Assembly (NCBI RefSeq): GCF_038087665.1
Contig: NZ_CP149925.1
Span: 2,666,870 to 2,730,869, forward strand
DNA from: Gallaecimonas sp. GXIMD4217
GTDB lineage: Bacteria; Pseudomonadota; Gammaproteobacteria; Enterobacterales; Gallaecimonadaceae
Reading direction: 5' to 3'
Length of the DNA stretch: 64,000 bases
Under the pieces are notes generated by a model that saw nothing but the letters and a program-made list of their open reading frames with translations, ran no database searches and had not been told where the DNA came from. Shown piece by piece: positions 50,615-59,137 of the stretch. Every line of letters begins with the position of its first letter. Within the stretch, counting starts at the first letter, position 1. Both the position numbers and the translations under genes were made by a program.

Positions 50615-51520
50615 ATGAACAAAGCCTGTCTCCTGATGCTGCTGGCCGCCCCGGCCCTGGCCGAACCGCCGCCAATCTCCAGTGAACCGCCCCAGCCCCT
50701 GACGGTGGAGGAAAGGGCCAAGGAGGACGAGGGCCTGGTGCAACAGCGGGTGAAGCGGGAAGTGGCCACGGTGGAGAACCCCTTCGTGATCACGCCCCAC
50801 AGGCCCAACTACATCCTGCCGGTGAAGTACAACAGCTCCACCAACCAGCCGCCGGTTGAGGTGGTGGGCGAAGAGGTACGCCTGCAGGACGTGGAGATGA
50901 AGTTCCAGCTCAGCCTGAAATTCCCCATTGCCTTCAACCTGTTCGGCGACAACGGCCAGCTCTGGGCCGCCTACACCCAGCAGGCCTTCTGGCAGGCCTA
51001 CAACGACGACATCTCGGCGCCCTTTCGGGAAACCAACCACGAGCCGGAGCTGTTCCTGGCCTTCGACATCAGCGACGACTGGTTCGGCATCAAGCCCAAG
51101 TACGCCCTGTTCGGCTTCAACCACCAGTCCAACGGCCGCTCCGAGCCGCTGTCACGGTCCTGGAACCGGCTCTACGCCGACTTCATCTTCGAGACCGAGA
51201 ACCTGGTGCTGTCCGTCAAGCCCTGGTACCGGATCCCGGAAAGCCGCGAGGAAGACGACAACCCCGACATCGACAAGTACCTGGGCCATGGCGAGATCAC
51301 CGGCGTCTACGTGATGGGCGACTACCAGCTGGACTTCATGGTCCGCAACAACCTCAGAAGCGACAACAGGGGCGCCGTGCAGCTCGGCGTCAGCTTCCCG
51401 CTGTGGGGCAAGATGAAGGGCTATGTGCAGTATTTCAACGGCTACGGCGAGTCGCTGATCGAGTACAACCGCCACAGCCAGAGCATCGGCGTCGGCATCA
51501 TGCTGACCAACTGGCTCTAG
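50615..51520 (+). CDS. pldA: Outer membrane phospholipase A
   Basis: This 301-residue outer membrane enzyme has a signal peptide (MNKACLLMLLAAPALA) and a 12-strand barrel. The active site motif FGFNHQSNGRS carries the catalytic His and Ser, and the ARN-like NRLYADF region follows. It ends in an aromatic-Leu (LTNWL), as needed for BAM insertion. It hydrolyses phospholipids that reach the outer leaflet. Start at ATG 50615 is chosen over an upstream in-frame start at 50573 because the signal peptide begins there. Confidence 0.93.
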   Translation: MNKACLLMLLAAPALAEPPPISSEPPQPLTVEERAKEDEGLVQQRVKREVATVENPFVITPHRPNYILPVKYNSSTNQPPVEVVGEEVRLQDVEMKFQLSLKFPIAFNLFGDNGQLWAAYTQQAFWQAYNDDISAPFRETNHEPELFLAFDISDDWFGIKPKYALFGFNHQSNGRSEPLSRSWNRLYADFIFETENLVLSVKPWYRIPESREEDDNPDIDKYLGHGEITGVYVMGDYQLDFMVRNNLRSDNRGAVQLGVSFPLWGKMKGYVQYFNGYGESLIEYNRHSQSIGVGIMLTNWL

Positions 51521-51608
51521 GGGCAGGTTGTCGTGCAAGGCCCTTGAGCGCCAAGACCTTTTTCGGCCAAGCAGGTACAATTGCGGCGACCACATGAAGG
51601 AAGCCACA

Positions 51609-53771
51609 ATGAAAAGAATCCTGCTGGGGGCGGCGCTGGCGCTGTCCCTGCCGGCCCTGGCCGACGAAGGCCAATGGCAGCCGGCGCAACTGACCGAGCT
51701 GGGTGACCAGCTTTCCCAACTGGGCATCGAAGTGCCCACCAAGGAGCTGGCCGATCCCCTGGCCTTTCCCCTCAACGCGGTGATCTCCATGGGCTACTGC
51801 TCCGGCGCCTTCGTGTCCCCGGATGGCCTGATCGTCACCAACCACCACTGCGCCTACGGTATCATCCAGCACAATTCCACGGCGGACCGCAACCTCATCG
51901 AACAGGGCTATATCGCCGGTGATCGCAGCCAGGAGCTGAGCGGCGGCCCCTCCGAGCGCATCTACATCACCACCGCCATCGAGGACGTCACCGACCGGCT
52001 CACCGGCCAGCTCGGCACTGAGCTTGACGGCAAGGAGCGCTTCGACGCCATCGAGGCCGGCAAGAAGGCACTGATTTCCCAATGCGAGGTGGACGACTTC
52101 ACCCGCTGCCGGGTGTCCAGCTTCCACGGCGGCCTCAGCTACCAGATGATCACCCAGACCATGCTCAAGGACGTGCGCCTGGTCTATGCGCCGCCCGAGA
52201 GCATCGGCGTGTTCGGCGGCGATATCGACAACTTCGAGTGGCCCCGCCATACCGGCGACTTCACGGTGCTGCGCGCCTATGTGGGCAAGGACGGCAAGCC
52301 CGCCAATTTCAGCCCCGACAATGTGCCCTACAAGCCCAAGTCGCACCTCAAGGTGAACCGCAGCGGCGTGCTGGCACAGGACCCCATCCTGCTGGCCGGC
52401 TACCCGGGCCGCACCTCCCGCTACCGCCTGGCCTCGGAAGTGGCCCATGCCCGCGACTGGGCCTACCCCACCCAGGTGGCCAGCTACGAGCAGATGCTGG
52501 CCATCATCGCCGGCTTCGACGACGCCGATATCCAGGTCACCTATGCCAGCCGCAAGGCCGGCGCCAACAACCGCCTGAAGAAGCTGCGCGGCCTGCTGGA
52601 CGGCTTCAAGAAGACCGACATCCAGGCCATCAAGGCCGGCCAGGAACGCGAGCTGGGCCAGTGGCTGCACCAGCACAACAAGGCCGGCCACCAGGTCGAG
52701 CTGGAGGCGCTGCTCAGCGAGGCCCGCACCACCTGGCAACGGCACTGGTACCAGGGCAAGGCCCGCCAGTCCGACCTGCTGGCCACCGCCATCACCCTGT
52801 ACCGCAACGCCCTGGAGGCCCAGAAGCCGGACGCCGAGCGCAAGCCCGGCTACCAGCTGCGCGACCAGGAGATGCTGAAGGCCCGCCTCAAGCGCCTGGA
52901 CAGCCGCTTCCACCCCGAGGTTGATCTGGCCCTGTGGCGCGCCAGCCTCGAGGACTACCTGGCCTCCAACCAGCGCAACGAGGAGTGGGATCCCCTGCTG
53001 CCGAGGCCCGAGCAACTCGGGGATTACTACCGGCAGACCCAGCTCAGCAACACCAAGATGCGCCTGGCCTGGCTCGACGCCCCGGCCCAGGCCTTTCTGG
53101 CAAGCCCGGATCCCTTCATCCAGCTGGCGGTGAAGCTGATGCCGCTGGTCATCGAGGAAGAGGCGGTGGAAGAACAGCTGGACGGCCGCCTGTCCGCCAT
53201 CCGCCCCCAGTACATGACCGACATCATCGCCTACAACCAGGCCCGGGGCCGGCCCGTGTACCCGGACGCCAACTCCACCCTCAGGGTCACCTTCGGCCGG
53301 GTGGACGGCTATGCCCCCCGTGACGGCGCCTGGAACAAGCCCTTCACCTCGGTGCACGGCATCCTGGAGAAGGACACCGGCCTGGCCCCCTTCCAGGCCC
53401 CGGCGCCGTTGAAGGCGGCGGTGCGCGAGGGCCGCTTCGGCCGTTACTACCGCCAGAGCCTGTCCGCCGAGCCGGACTGGGTCTGCAAGTTCCTGGGCTG
53501 CGCCAAGGCCGAGCCCTTCAACTCGGTGCCGGTGGCCTTCCTGTCCAGCGCCGACACCACAGGTGGCAACTCCGGCTCGCCGGTGATGAACGCCCGCGGC
53601 GAGCTGGTGGGCCTCAACTTCGACTCCACCTACGAGTCCATCACCAAGGACTGGTACTTCAACCCCGAGATCACCCGCGCCATCCACGTGGATATCCGCT
53701 ACCTGCTGTGGCTGATGGAGGAGGTCTACCCGGCCCCGCACCTGCTTCAGGAAATGACGCTGGTGGACTAA
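51609..53771 (+). CDS. S46 family dipeptidyl peptidase (DPP7/DPP11-like)
   Basis: This 720-residue serine peptidase has a signal peptide (MKRILLGAALALSLPALA) and the chymotrypsin-like S46 triad: His80 (NHHCAYG), Asp in GDIDNFEWPRHTGDF, and Ser655 in GGNSGSPV. Residue 673, which decides specificity (Arg in DPP11, Gly in DPP7), is Ser here (NFDSTYE). It should release dipeptides from peptides in the periplasm. ATG at 51609 follows AAGGA. TACAAT at 51576 could be a -10. Confidence 0.92.
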   Translation: MKRILLGAALALSLPALADEGQWQPAQLTELGDQLSQLGIEVPTKELADPLAFPLNAVISMGYCSGAFVSPDGLIVTNHHCAYGIIQHNSTADRNLIEQGYIAGDRSQELSGGPSERIYITTAIEDVTDRLTGQLGTELDGKERFDAIEAGKKALISQCEVDDFTRCRVSSFHGGLSYQMITQTMLKDVRLVYAPPESIGVFGGDIDNFEWPRHTGDFTVLRAYVGKDGKPANFSPDNVPYKPKSHLKVNRSGVLAQDPILLAGYPGRTSRYRLASEVAHARDWAYPTQVASYEQMLAIIAGFDDADIQVTYASRKAGANNRLKKLRGLLDGFKKTDIQAIKAGQERELGQWLHQHNKAGHQVELEALLSEARTTWQRHWYQGKARQSDLLATAITLYRNALEAQKPDAERKPGYQLRDQEMLKARLKRLDSRFHPEVDLALWRASLEDYLASNQRNEEWDPLLPRPEQLGDYYRQTQLSNTKMRLAWLDAPAQAFLASPDPFIQLAVKLMPLVIEEEAVEEQLDGRLSAIRPQYMTDIIAYNQARGRPVYPDANSTLRVTFGRVDGYAPRDGAWNKPFTSVHGILEKDTGLAPFQAPAPLKAAVREGRFGRYYRQSLSAEPDWVCKFLGCAKAEPFNSVPVAFLSSADTTGGNSGSPVMNARGELVGLNFDSTYESITKDWYFNPEITRAIHVDIRYLLWLMEEVYPAPHLLQEMTLVD

Positions 53772-53780
53772 GCCGTTGTT

Positions 53781-53833
53781 CAGTCTGAAGGAGTCAGACT
53801 GACGCTGTCATAAAGGCGCCCCGACCGGGGCGC
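53781..53833. repeat. Two adjacent hairpins upstream of asmA
   Basis: CAGTCTGA, loop AGGAG, TCAGACTG (53781-53801), then GCGCCCC, loop GACC, GGGGCGC (53816-53833). Neither has a T tract; they may terminate the S46 gene or control the next. Confidence 0.5.
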
Positions 53834-53871
53834 TACACTGAAAGTCTCCGAACGGAACAAGGAGCCCGCAC

Positions 53872-55905
53872 ATGAAAGCAGGCAAGCTGCTACTGATCAT
53901 CCTGGGCCTGGTGGTGCTGGTCATCGCCGGCCTCGCCGCCTTTATCCTCAGCCGCGATCCCAACGCCTACAAGGCCGAGATCCAGACCCTGGTGGCAGAC
54001 AACACCGGCCGCGAGCTGCGCCTGGAGGGGGATCTGGGCTGGCAGCTCTTTCCCAGGCTGGGCCTGACCGTGGAAAAGGTCGCCCTCAGCGAGGAAGGCG
54101 GCTTCGATAAGGGCACCCTGGCCGAAGTCGGTCAGGCACAGGTGGGCCTGGCGCTGATGCCGCTGCTGTCCGGCCAGGTGGAGGTGGACAGCCTGTCCCT
54201 GGCTCAGGTGCGCCTGACGCTGCGCCCGGGCCGGGACAGGCCGGCCGAGCCAGAGGCGGATAAGGCGCCCGCCGGAGCGCCGGATCTGAGCGGCCTGCAG
54301 CAGCTGTCCCTGGGCGCCATCAGCCTCACCGACATCCAGGTGACCCTGCTCGACGACATGGGCGTCACCACAAGCCAACTGGCCCTGCAAGAGCTGACCC
54401 TGGACGGCTTCGAGCCCGGCGGCAGCAGCCTGCTCCACGCCCGCCTTGAGGCCGGTGACCAGGCCCGGCAGCTGGCCGCCGTGCTGGATGCCCGGTTTGA
54501 GACGGACGCGGCCCTGACCCGGGTGAGTCTGCCCAGCCTGGCGGTCACCGCCACCCTCACCCCGGCCAACGGCAAGGCCATGACGGCCGAGCTACAAAGC
54601 CAGGGCCGGCTGGATCTGCAGGCCGGCCGTTTCGAGCTCGGCCAATGGCAGCTGGCCAGCAAGGGCGCCAGGCTCAGCGGCAAGCTGCTGGCCGAGCAGC
54701 TGTTCGACAGCCCCGTGGCCAGCGGTTCGCTGAGCCTGGCGCCCCTGGATCTGGCCCAGCTGATGATGGATCTGGGCCAGCCCCTGCCACCGCGCCAGGA
54801 CGACACCAGCCTGACCGAGCTGAGCCTGGACGCCGATTGGACCTTTGCCGAGCAGCGACTGACCGTCGGCAGCCTCAAGGGCAAGCTGGATGACACCAGC
54901 CTGGACGGCAGCGCCGACGTCAAGCTGGGCGGCGCCGTACCGGAGCTGGCCCTGACCCTGAAGCTGGATCGCCTGGATGCCGACCGCTACCTGCCACCCA
55001 AGGCAGAGCCACAGGCCGAGTCGAAGCAGGACGAGCAGGTGCAGATAGAGCCGGATCTCAGCGTCCTTAAGGGTTTTGTGGCCCGCCTGGAGCTGGGCAT
55101 GGACTGGCTGAAGATCAACAACCTCAAGCTGGAAAACATCCAGATGAAGGCGGCCAACAACCGCGGCCAGCTGTCCCTCTACCCGCTCACCGCCAAGGCC
55201 TACCAGGGCGACATCCGCCTGGAGCTGCAGCTGGACGGCCGCAAGCAGCCGGCCCGGCTGCAGATCAGGCCCAGTGTCCAGGGCGTGCAGGCGGAGCCGC
55301 TGCTCAAGGATCTCAGCGCCGAGGGCAAGAGCCTGCTGGCCGGCGCCACCCGCCTTGATGGCGAGCTCAGCGCCCAGGGCCTGCTGCCGGACTCCATCAT
55401 GGCCAGCCTGAATGGCAAGGCGGATTTCGCCTTCACCGACGGCGCCATCAACGGCATCAACATCGCCCATGAGCTGCGCAAGGCCGGCGCCCTGCTCAAG
55501 GGCCAGCCGGTACCCGAGGAGGCAAGCCGCAAGACCGACTTCGCCGAGCTGTCCGGCAGCGCCACCATCAGCGACGGCCTGGTCCACAACCCGGATCTGA
55601 AGCTGCTGTCGCCGCTGCTGCGGGTCAGCGGCGCCGGCGACGTCAACCTGGCCAGGCAGGAGCTGGACTACGGCCTGACCACCAAGCTGGTGGGCACCCT
55701 CAAGGGCCAGGACGGCAAGGCCCTTGAGGAGCTCAAGGGCGTCGCCATCCCGCTCAGGATCACCGGCGGTTTCAACGATCCCAAGGTCAAGCTGGACATG
55801 GACGCCCTGCTCGAAGGCAAGGCCAAGGCCAAGCTCGAAGAGGAGAAGGACAAGCTCAAGGACAAGCTGGGCGAGAAGCTCGGCGAGCTGTTCAAGAAAA
55901 AATAG
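53872..55905 (+). CDS. asmA: AsmA family protein
   Basis: This 677-residue protein has one N-terminal membrane anchor (residues 5-27) and a large periplasmic part. The conserved AsmA start DPNAYKAEIQTLVADNTGRELRLEGDLGW-type sequence is present, and the C-terminal AsmA-like domain (LNGKADFAFTDGAINGINIAHELR and the terminal charged EKDKLKDKL tail). AsmA-like proteins are thought to move phospholipid between membranes. SD AAGGAG precedes the ATG. A strong terminator follows. Confidence 0.92.
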   Translation: MKAGKLLLIILGLVVLVIAGLAAFILSRDPNAYKAEIQTLVADNTGRELRLEGDLGWQLFPRLGLTVEKVALSEEGGFDKGTLAEVGQAQVGLALMPLLSGQVEVDSLSLAQVRLTLRPGRDRPAEPEADKAPAGAPDLSGLQQLSLGAISLTDIQVTLLDDMGVTTSQLALQELTLDGFEPGGSSLLHARLEAGDQARQLAAVLDARFETDAALTRVSLPSLAVTATLTPANGKAMTAELQSQGRLDLQAGRFELGQWQLASKGARLSGKLLAEQLFDSPVASGSLSLAPLDLAQLMMDLGQPLPPRQDDTSLTELSLDADWTFAEQRLTVGSLKGKLDDTSLDGSADVKLGGAVPELALTLKLDRLDADRYLPPKAEPQAESKQDEQVQIEPDLSVLKGFVARLELGMDWLKINNLKLENIQMKAANNRGQLSLYPLTAKAYQGDIRLELQLDGRKQPARLQIRPSVQGVQAEPLLKDLSAEGKSLLAGATRLDGELSAQGLLPDSIMASLNGKADFAFTDGAINGINIAHELRKAGALLKGQPVPEEASRKTDFAELSGSATISDGLVHNPDLKLLSPLLRVSGAGDVNLARQELDYGLTTKLVGTLKGQDGKALEELKGVAIPLRITGGFNDPKVKLDMDALLEGKAKAKLEEEKDKLKDKLGEKLGELFKKK

Positions 55906-55920
55906 GGTTATCGAACCGGA

Positions 55921-55950
55921 AAAAAGGGAAGCCGCGGCTTCCCTTTTCTT
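55921..55950. terminator. Terminator between asmA and lapD
   Basis: AAAAGGGAAGCCGCGGCTTC and its complement make a 26-base palindrome ending CCCTTTT. It serves the convergent asmA and lapD genes. Confidence 0.8.
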
Positions 55951-55954
55951 TTGC

Positions 55955-57847
55955 TCAGCGGGCCACCGGTGGCGCCAGGTAACCCTGGTAACCGTCCACC
56001 TGCAGGCTCTCCAGCTGGGCCAGCTGCTCCCGGGTTTCCACCCGGGTGGCGATGACGGTGATGTCCAGGCCGCGGGCGATGCGCACCAGGGCCTTGGCCA
56101 CCTCCTGCTGTTCGCCCTGGCCGGCGTCGAAGCAGGCCAGGCTCTGATCCAGCTTGATGTGGTCGGGCTGCAGCTGGCGCAGGTAGTCCATGGACTTGAG
56201 GTTGCGGCCGACGTGGTCCAGGCCCAGTTGGCAGCCCTGTTCGCGCACCCCTTCGGCGAAGGCCAGGCAGGCGGGCAGATCGGCCAGCACCAGATCCTCG
56301 CTCAGCTCGAAGATCAGCCTGGCGTCCCTGGGCAGGGTATCCAGCCACAGATAGAGGCCCTGGGGCGACTGCACCGTGGCCAGGGACAGGTTCACCACCT
56401 GGGGCTCGGCCTCCAGGAAGGCGCCCTTGCCTTCCAGCAGCTTGAGGATGGCCAGGTCGAAGTCGGCGGCCATGGCGAACTGTTCGATCAGCGGCAGGAA
56501 ACGGCCGGCGGGCAGGGTCTGGCCGTCCAGCACCAGGGCGGCCAGCCACTCCTGGTGCAGGGGCTCGTTGCCGTCCAGGACCAGGGCCGGCTGGGCCAGC
56601 AGGCTGAAGGCGCCCTGGCTGATGGCGCCGGCCAGGGTATCGCGCCAGTCGCTCTGGCTCAGGCTGCTGTCCTGGCCGGCATCGAAGCGGTGCAGGCGCT
56701 CCTTGCTGAGCCAGGCCTGGCGCAGGGCGTTGTCGGCGGCGGCCAGCATGTCGCCGGCCTTCTTCTCCCGGCCACGCAGCACCAGGGCCAGGGCCAGCTC
56801 ATCGCCGTCCTGGTGATGCTCCAGGCTGAAGGCCCTGAGGCGCTGGGCCACCTGCTCCAGCCAGTCGTCCGCCACCACGCCGGTGTGCAGCAGGGCGAAC
56901 TCGCTGTGGCTGAGCCTGGCCACCAGGCCGGGTTGGCCCAGGTGCAGCTCGCCAAGGAGCTGGGCCAGATCCTTGATCAGCTTGTCCCGGTACTGGTAGC
57001 CCTCGCGCTTGTAGAGGCTGGTGAGCCAGCGCATGTCGATCAGCATCAGGGCGCCGATGCCGGCCTCGGCCAGCCAGGCGTCCAGGTGGGCGGCCAGGTG
57101 GCTGCGGTTGGCCAGCCCGGACACGGCGTCGGTCTGGGTGCGGCGCCTGAGCTGCTGTATCTGCTGGTCCTGGTCGGTGAGCATGCGCTCGATACGGTCG
57201 CTCATGCGGTTGATGGCGGTCACCACCTTCTGCAGCTCCTCTGTCCTGGGCTGCTCCAGGGGCTGGTCGAAATGGCGCTCGGAGATGCGCTCGGCCTGCT
57301 GGGCGATATCGTCCAGGGGCCGCATCAGGAACTTCAGGCCGCGGTTGATGACCAGCAGCAGCGCCAGGTAGAGCAGGCCCAGGGTCCAGATCAGGTGCAG
57401 CAGGGTGCGCCACAGCGCCTGGTAGGCCACCGCCGGGTTGGACTCCAGGCGCAGCCTGGCCACCTGGTACCAGCCGCTGGTGAGTACCTGCTCCTGCACC
57501 ACCGGCTCGAACAGCGGCAGGGCCCGGAACCAGTCCGGCACGCCGCGGATCTGGCCGCTGTAGTGCTTGTCCAGCAGCTCCTCCCGATCGAACCATTCCA
57601 GGGAGATGCGCCGGTAGAAGCCGCCGTCGAAGTAGGACTGCAGCACGGTGTCGATGCCGGCCCGGCTGCCCTCTTCCAGGTAGGGGGCCAGGGTCAGGCC
57701 CAGGGCGGTGGAGCCGTTCTGGACGTCGGTCTCCATCTGCTGGCTGAGGGCATCCCTGGTGGTCTGCAGCTCGATGGAAAACACCAGCAACAGGACGGCT
57801 AGGAAACTGAAGTTGAGCAGCAGGTGTATTTGACGGTGCAGTGTCAT
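55955..57847 (-). CDS. lapD: LapD/BpfD-type c-di-GMP receptor (degenerate GGDEF-EAL)
   Basis: This 630-residue inner membrane protein has a first membrane segment (about 8-25), a periplasmic LapD/MoxY-type domain to about 150, a second segment with a HAMP-like S-helix (RPLDDIAQQAERISERHF) and GGDEF and EAL domains. The GGDEF site reads RLSHSEF and the EAL site LLAQPAL, so neither enzyme should work; the EAL domain is expected to bind c-di-GMP and hold LapG at the inner membrane. It is the last gene of the operon, four bases past lapG. Confidence 0.93.
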   Translation of the reverse strand: MTLHRQIHLLLNFSFLAVLLLVFSIELQTTRDALSQQMETDVQNGSTALGLTLAPYLEEGSRAGIDTVLQSYFDGGFYRRISLEWFDREELLDKHYSGQIRGVPDWFRALPLFEPVVQEQVLTSGWYQVARLRLESNPAVAYQALWRTLLHLIWTLGLLYLALLLVINRGLKFLMRPLDDIAQQAERISERHFDQPLEQPRTEELQKVVTAINRMSDRIERMLTDQDQQIQQLRRRTQTDAVSGLANRSHLAAHLDAWLAEAGIGALMLIDMRWLTSLYKREGYQYRDKLIKDLAQLLGELHLGQPGLVARLSHSEFALLHTGVVADDWLEQVAQRLRAFSLEHHQDGDELALALVLRGREKKAGDMLAAADNALRQAWLSKERLHRFDAGQDSSLSQSDWRDTLAGAISQGAFSLLAQPALVLDGNEPLHQEWLAALVLDGQTLPAGRFLPLIEQFAMAADFDLAILKLLEGKGAFLEAEPQVVNLSLATVQSPQGLYLWLDTLPRDARLIFELSEDLVLADLPACLAFAEGVREQGCQLGLDHVGRNLKSMDYLRQLQPDHIKLDQSLACFDAGQGEQQEVAKALVRIARGLDITVIATRVETREQLAQLESLQVDGYQGYLAPPVAR

Positions 57848-57851
57848 GGGT

Positions 57852-58514
57852 TTAGTCCATTGTCAGCAGTGGCCGCTTCAGGCTGCGCACCCTGAAGCGG
57901 CTGTTCAGGTCATTCCATAGACTCAAACGGGAGCTCTTGCCAACCAGTTCCCCCCGGCCCCGCTCCTTGGCAAGCCAGAGACGGGTACCGTTGAAGGAAT
58001 AGATGGGCAGCAGATCGCCACGCTCGGTGGCGGGCTTTATCTCACCGATGAGGTTGTCCAGGATCAGCGGCGCGGCGCCCTGGCTCGGATAGTAGGCCAG
58101 CACCATATGGTACTGGTTGAGCTGGGTGGCCTTGACGTAGGTCAGGCGCATCTTGTCTTCCGGTACCCCCAGCTCCAGCAGGCTGAAGTACTTGGCGATG
58201 GTGTAGTCTTCGCAGTCGCCGGCGGCGGCACCGATGAATTCGATGGGGGTGGCCCAGTAGTCGTTACGGCCCCACAGGGACTGGTCGTCGACGTACTGGA
58301 ACAGGTTGAAGAAGTCGTTGACGGCGCTGAGCTGGGCCCGCTCGTCCTGGCCCTGCTGCTCGCCGATGAGCTGCTGCCAGGCGTTCAGGCGGCGACCGGC
58401 CCGCTCGCCATAGGTGGCGACCACCTTGGGCTCCAGGGAGCGCAAAGTGGCCAAAAAATCCCCGGCCAGCAACAGGCCGGGGAGCAACAGCAGCAGGAGC
58501 CAGCTTCGGCGCAA
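57852..58514 (-). CDS. lapG: LapG-type periplasmic cysteine protease
   Basis: This 220-residue protein has a signal peptide (MRRSWLLLLLLPGLLLA). It carries the transglutaminase-like triad: C100 in AGDCEDYTIAKY, H135 in QYHMVLAYY and D152 in ILDNL. Together with LapD this is the bacterial transglutaminase-like cysteine peptidase that cuts a giant adhesin near its N-terminus, releasing it when c-di-GMP falls. Its activity in known homologues needs calcium. Confidence 0.94.
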   Translation of the reverse strand: MRRSWLLLLLLPGLLLAGDFLATLRSLEPKVVATYGERAGRRLNAWQQLIGEQQGQDERAQLSAVNDFFNLFQYVDDQSLWGRNDYWATPIEFIGAAAGDCEDYTIAKYFSLLELGVPEDKMRLTYVKATQLNQYHMVLAYYPSQGAAPLILDNLIGEIKPATERGDLLPIYSFNGTRLWLAKERGRGELVGKSSRLSLWNDLNSRFRVRSLKRPLLTMD

Positions 58515-58533
58515 GCTCTCCCCTCTCAGGCGA

Positions 58534-59133
58534 TCAGCCGTCTACGGTGTAAATGGTCCATTTCATGACCGGCAGGTTCTTGGCACCGCTCAGCTCGGCC
58601 ACCACCCGCCTGTTCTTGCGGTGGGCTTCCTCGCTGTGGCTGTCATCGACGGGACGGCTGAAGCCGTAACCTATGGCCTTGATGCGGTCCTTGTCGATCT
58701 TGAAGCGGTTGACCAGGACCTCCTTGACGGACTCGACCCGGCGCTCGGACAGGGACTGGTTGTAGTCGGCGGAGCCGACCTTGGAGCAGTGCCCTTCCAG
58801 GACCAGCTTGGACTCGGGGTAGTTGGTCATGAAGGTCGCCACCTTGCCGACTTCGGCATAGTAGCGGGGATCAATATAACTGGAGTCGTTGGCAAAGAGT
58901 ACCTTGAGATCAAAGCGTTGCACCTTGTCACCGAAGGCGCCGCAGCCGTAGTTGTCGATCTCGGCGCCCTGGAGGGTGCCGCCGCAGCGATCCCGGGCAT
59001 TGATGACGCCGTCGGTGTCCGGATCCTTGAGGTCGTGGACCTGGGTGGTGGTCTGCTCGTAGGAGACGGTGTCGTGGGCGGCGCAACCCGCCAGGGCCAG
59101 GGCCGCCATCAGCATGGTCAGTTGGTGTTTCAT
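58534..59133 (-). CDS. OmpA-family outer membrane lipoprotein of the lap operon
   Basis: This 199-residue lipoprotein (lipobox LALAGC near residue 17) has a short calcium-type repeat (DPDTDGVINARDRC) and a C-terminal OmpA peptidoglycan-binding domain (residues ~90-185, with LVLEGHCSKVGSADYNQSLSERRVESVKEVL). The ATG at 59133 follows GAGGA located at the end of the lapE gene. In Shewanella an OmpA-like gene holds the same place between aggA and bpfG. Anchoring of the secretion channel or adhesin to the wall is the likely role. Confidence 0.88.
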   Translation of the reverse strand: MKHQLTMLMAALALAGCAAHDTVSYEQTTTQVHDLKDPDTDGVINARDRCGGTLQGAEIDNYGCGAFGDKVQRFDLKVLFANDSSYIDPRYYAEVGKVATFMTNYPESKLVLEGHCSKVGSADYNQSLSERRVESVKEVLVNRFKIDKDRIKAIGYGFSRPVDDSHSEEAHRKNRRVVAELSGAKNLPVMKWTIYTVDG

Positions 59134-59137
59134 GTCC

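Noticed and set aside
48292-50685. Very long open frame (797 codons) opposite alr and dnaB
   Set aside because: It is antisense to two certain genes; the GC-rich third codon positions of those genes keep the opposite frame open. Composition is repetitive Gly/Ala/His/Val, unlike a protein.
51498-53741. Long open frame (747 codons) opposite the S46 peptidase
   Set aside because: Shadow of a gene with full catalytic triad and signal peptide; Leu/Val/Gly/Gln-rich with no motif.
55724-57802. Long open frame opposite lapD
   Set aside because: Shadow frame; no start signal and low-complexity Gln/Gly/Leu content, whereas lapD has clear domains.
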